Source: an uncultured Saprospiraceae bacterium
GTDB lineage: Bacteria; Bacteroidota; Bacteroidia; Chitinophagales; Saprospiraceae
Length of the DNA: 64,000 bases
Reading direction: 5' to 3'
Assembly: GCA_938016265.1 (NCBI GenBank)
Contig: CALLWB010000068.1
Coordinates: 88,400 to 152,399 of the forward strand
Part shown: positions 62,260 to 64,000 of the stretch, piece by piece
How the letters are laid out: every line of letters starts with the position of its first letter
How positions within the stretch are numbered: position 1 is the first letter of the stretch
Notes under the pieces: generated by a model
Database searches by the model: none
Seen by the model: only the letters and a program-made list of their open reading frames with translations
What the model was told of the DNA's origin: nothing
Translations under genes and position numbers: made by a program

Positions 62260-64000
62260 CTAGTTTAAAGAGACATTCATATTCACAACAATCTCATCCA
62301 CCAACTCTACCTCTTGTCCATTATCCAACTGATCTACAACATTCAACGAAGTAGCCAAAACCTCTTCACAAATGTAATCGCTAAATAACTCTAGTGCAGA
62401 GCCGATCTCCTCATTTTTCTCAATCGTCAATTGGATACGGTCCGTAACATTGAAGTCTTTATCTTTTCTAATGTTTTGAATACGGTTGACTAATTCACGA
62501 GCCGTTCCTTCAGCCAGCAACTTATCGTTTAGACTAATGTCTAGTGCTACGGTGAGATCGCCGTCATTAGCTACTTGCCAGCCAGGGATATCTTCTGAGG
62601 AGATGATAAAGTCTTCCATTTCCAACCGGAAATTTTCCCCATTTATATCCAGATCGTACCCATTGTTTTTCTCTAAACTAGTGATATCTTCTTGGGTAAA
62701 TTGGTTGATTTTCCCAGCGGCTTCTTTCATGTTTTTACCTAGTCGTCTTCCTAGTGTTTTGAAGTTTGGTTTGACTTTTTTCTTGATAAAACCAGAGGCA
62801 TCAGTCAGGTATTCTATCTGCTTGACATTTACCTCAGACATGACCAAATCCTTGATACCATCTACTTGCTTCTGAAAGCCATCATCCAAAACTGGCAACA
62901 GCACCTTGCTCAATGGCTGTCTTACTCGTATTTTCTCCTTTTTCCGTAAGGATAAAACAAGAGAAGATATACGTTGCGCATAGTCCATTCGTTGTTCCAA
63001 AGCAGCATCGATCAAACTGTCATTTGCTTCTGGGAAAAGCGCCAGGTGTACAGATTGATGAGCTTCTTTCTTAGTTATATCATTCAGATTCTTGTACAAG
63101 AAGTCCGCAAAAAATGGAGCAACAGGCGCCATCATTTTAGAAACGACGATCAACACATCATACAATGTCTGATAAGCCGCCATTTTGTCCTTATTGACTT
63201 CCCCTTTCCAGAATCTACGTCTGCAAAGTCGCACATACCAATTACTCAAGTGATCCGTAACAAAATCCTGTATTTTCCTAGTAGCGCGGGTAGGCTCATA
63301 ATCTTGATAATCTGTCTCTACACTTTTTATCAACGAGTTTAACAAGGAAATTACCCATTGATCTATTTCTGGTCGTTCATTTACAGGTATCTGTTCACCC
63401 TGATTGTTAAAATCATCAACATTCGCGTAAAGCGAGAAAAACGAATACGTGTTATACAAGGTTCCAAAAAACTTCCGTTTTACCTCTTCGATTCCTGCCG
63501 TATCAAAACGTAGATTGTCCCAAGGTTGGGTATTGGAGATCATATACCAACGGGTAGCGTCAGCCCCATATTTTTCTATAGTTTCGAAAGGATCTGCTGC
63601 ATTTCCTTTACTCTTGGACATCTTCTGCCCGACTTTATCCAGCACCAATCCATTAGAAACAACATTTTTGTAGGCAACACTATCGAAGCACATCACAGCA
63701 ATTGCATGCAGTGTATAAAACCAGCCACGGGTCTGATCCACGCCCTCCGCTATAAAGTCTGCTGGGAAATTATTCTTAAATTTTTCTTCATTTTCGAATG
63801 GGTAATGCCATTGCGCATAAGGCATCGATCCACTGTCAAACCAAACATCGATCAAGTCTAGCTCCCGCTTCATCGGCCGACCATCATCTGCAGTCAAGAT
63901 AACGCCATCAATGAATGGGCGGTGCAAATCAAAATCATCTGCCAGAGGAGCGTCCATATGCCCCGCAGCCACCGACTTGGCGACTTCCGCCTTCAAATCT
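62260..64000 (-). CDS. ileS: Isoleucine--tRNA ligase, C-terminal part (cut by window edge)
   Basis: The visible 580 residues run from the end of the catalytic domain to the C-terminus; the frame continues past the window edge. RELDLIDVWFDSGSMPYAQW and the KMSKSKGNAADPFETI adenylate-binding loop identify IleRS. The helical anticodon-binding domain follows (WVISLLNSLIKSVETDY, NWYVRLCRRRFW). The C-terminal extension (NFKTLGRRLGKNMKEAAGKI ... AEGTARELVNRIQNIRK) and absence of a terminal zinc finger match the eukaryote-like type 2 IleRS, which in known cases is tolerant to mupirocin. The type assignment is an inference from the tail. Confidence 0.95.
   Translation of the reverse strand, partial: DLKAEVAKSVAAGHMDAPLADDFDLHRPFIDGVILTADDGRPMKRELDLIDVWFDSGSMPYAQWHYPFENEEKFKNNFPADFIAEGVDQTRGWFYTLHAIAVMCFDSVAYKNVVSNGLVLDKVGQKMSKSKGNAADPFETIEKYGADATRWYMISNTQPWDNLRFDTAGIEEVKRKFFGTLYNTYSFFSLYANVDDFNNQGEQIPVNERPEIDQWVISLLNSLIKSVETDYQDYEPTRATRKIQDFVTDHLSNWYVRLCRRRFWKGEVNKDKMAAYQTLYDVLIVVSKMMAPVAPFFADFLYKNLNDITKKEAHQSVHLALFPEANDSLIDAALEQRMDYAQRISSLVLSLRKKEKIRVRQPLSKVLLPVLDDGFQKQVDGIKDLVMSEVNVKQIEYLTDASGFIKKKVKPNFKTLGRRLGKNMKEAAGKINQFTQEDITSLEKNNGYDLDINGENFRLEMEDFIISSEDIPGWQVANDGDLTVALDISLNDKLLAEGTARELVNRIQNIRKDKDFNVTDRIQLTIEKNEEIGSALELFSDYICEEVLATSLNVVDQLDNGQEVELVDEIVVNMNVSLN

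Noticed and set aside
1..64000. CRISPR arrays, IS elements, prophage or integrase genes
   Set aside because: No spaced direct repeats, transposase, recombinase or terminal inverted repeats were seen. The only tandem repeats are the 15-bp minisatellite and coding repeats.

Overview
The window looks like a stretch of chromosomal core genome from a marine or freshwater Bacteroidota, most likely of the Saprospiria type. The evidence is of several kinds. Secreted proteins end in type IX secretion (T9SS) sorting domains. Starts almost never show a Shine-Dalgarno sequence. Several promoters fit the Bacteroidota -7 element TAnnTTTG. The family set is typical (asparaginyl-tRNA synthetase with a lineage insertion, choice-of-anchor V, right-handed beta-helix with a VDWV/HRNHL tail, an MPPKK...SPFFNKN family, S74 tail-fibre-like secreted protein). 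No plasmid, phage, IS element or CRISPR array was seen.

Layout. 0.4-3.1 kb: O-antigen ligase-like membrane protein and an FAD oxidoreductase of the surface-glycan type. 3.3-10 kb: asnS, a lipoprotein, a flavin monooxygenase, a secreted CX4CH protein, pth, ribosomal protein L25 and a CAU tRNA that looks like tRNA-Ile2. 10.3-18.7 kb: secreted and cell-envelope proteins (a large trypsin-fold protein that has lost its catalytic His and Ser, an SGNH hydrolase, a subtilase, an amidase_3 cell-wall hydrolase) with serC among them. 19-29 kb: beta-helix protein, SDR, TMTC-like TPR membrane protein, DUF3089 hydrolase, YqeY, CvpA, alpha/beta hydrolase and a large lineage-specific protein. 29.6-42 kb: two small exported proteins, methylmalonyl-CoA epimerase plus TauE, S9 peptidase, MscS, purH, UvrD/PcrA helicase, oligopeptidase B. 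42-50 kb: a four-repeat T9SS protein behind a structured leader, nitroreductase, DbpA-like helicase, S74 protein. 50-57 kb: small proteins, an OmpA lipoprotein, an amidohydrolase, an unassigned short transcription unit and a cluster of three phasin-like proteins. 57-64 kb: an operon of a long oligopeptide-type ABC permease, a SpoIIE-type phosphatase and a 55-residue DUF4834-like protein, then a propeller protein without a signal peptide and the 3' part of ileS.

The most interesting points are: (1) three tandem phasin-like genes, the middle one carrying a ~120-residue Lys/Ala/Thr/Pro histone H1-like tail, the layout known from Pseudomonas PhaF; (2) a T9SS-exported protease homologue with His to Ala and Ser to Ala replacements; (3) a predicted three-way-junction RNA upstream of the four-repeat surface protein; (4) a promoter-to-terminator unit at 54.0-54.3 kb that holds only a 39-codon frame; (5) an ABC permease with a ~280-residue extracytoplasmic insert that contains an internal duplication; (6) a propeller protein of a normally secreted type that lacks export signals and has seven cysteines in 16 residues. 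All function statements come from reading the sequence and recalling families; no database search was run.
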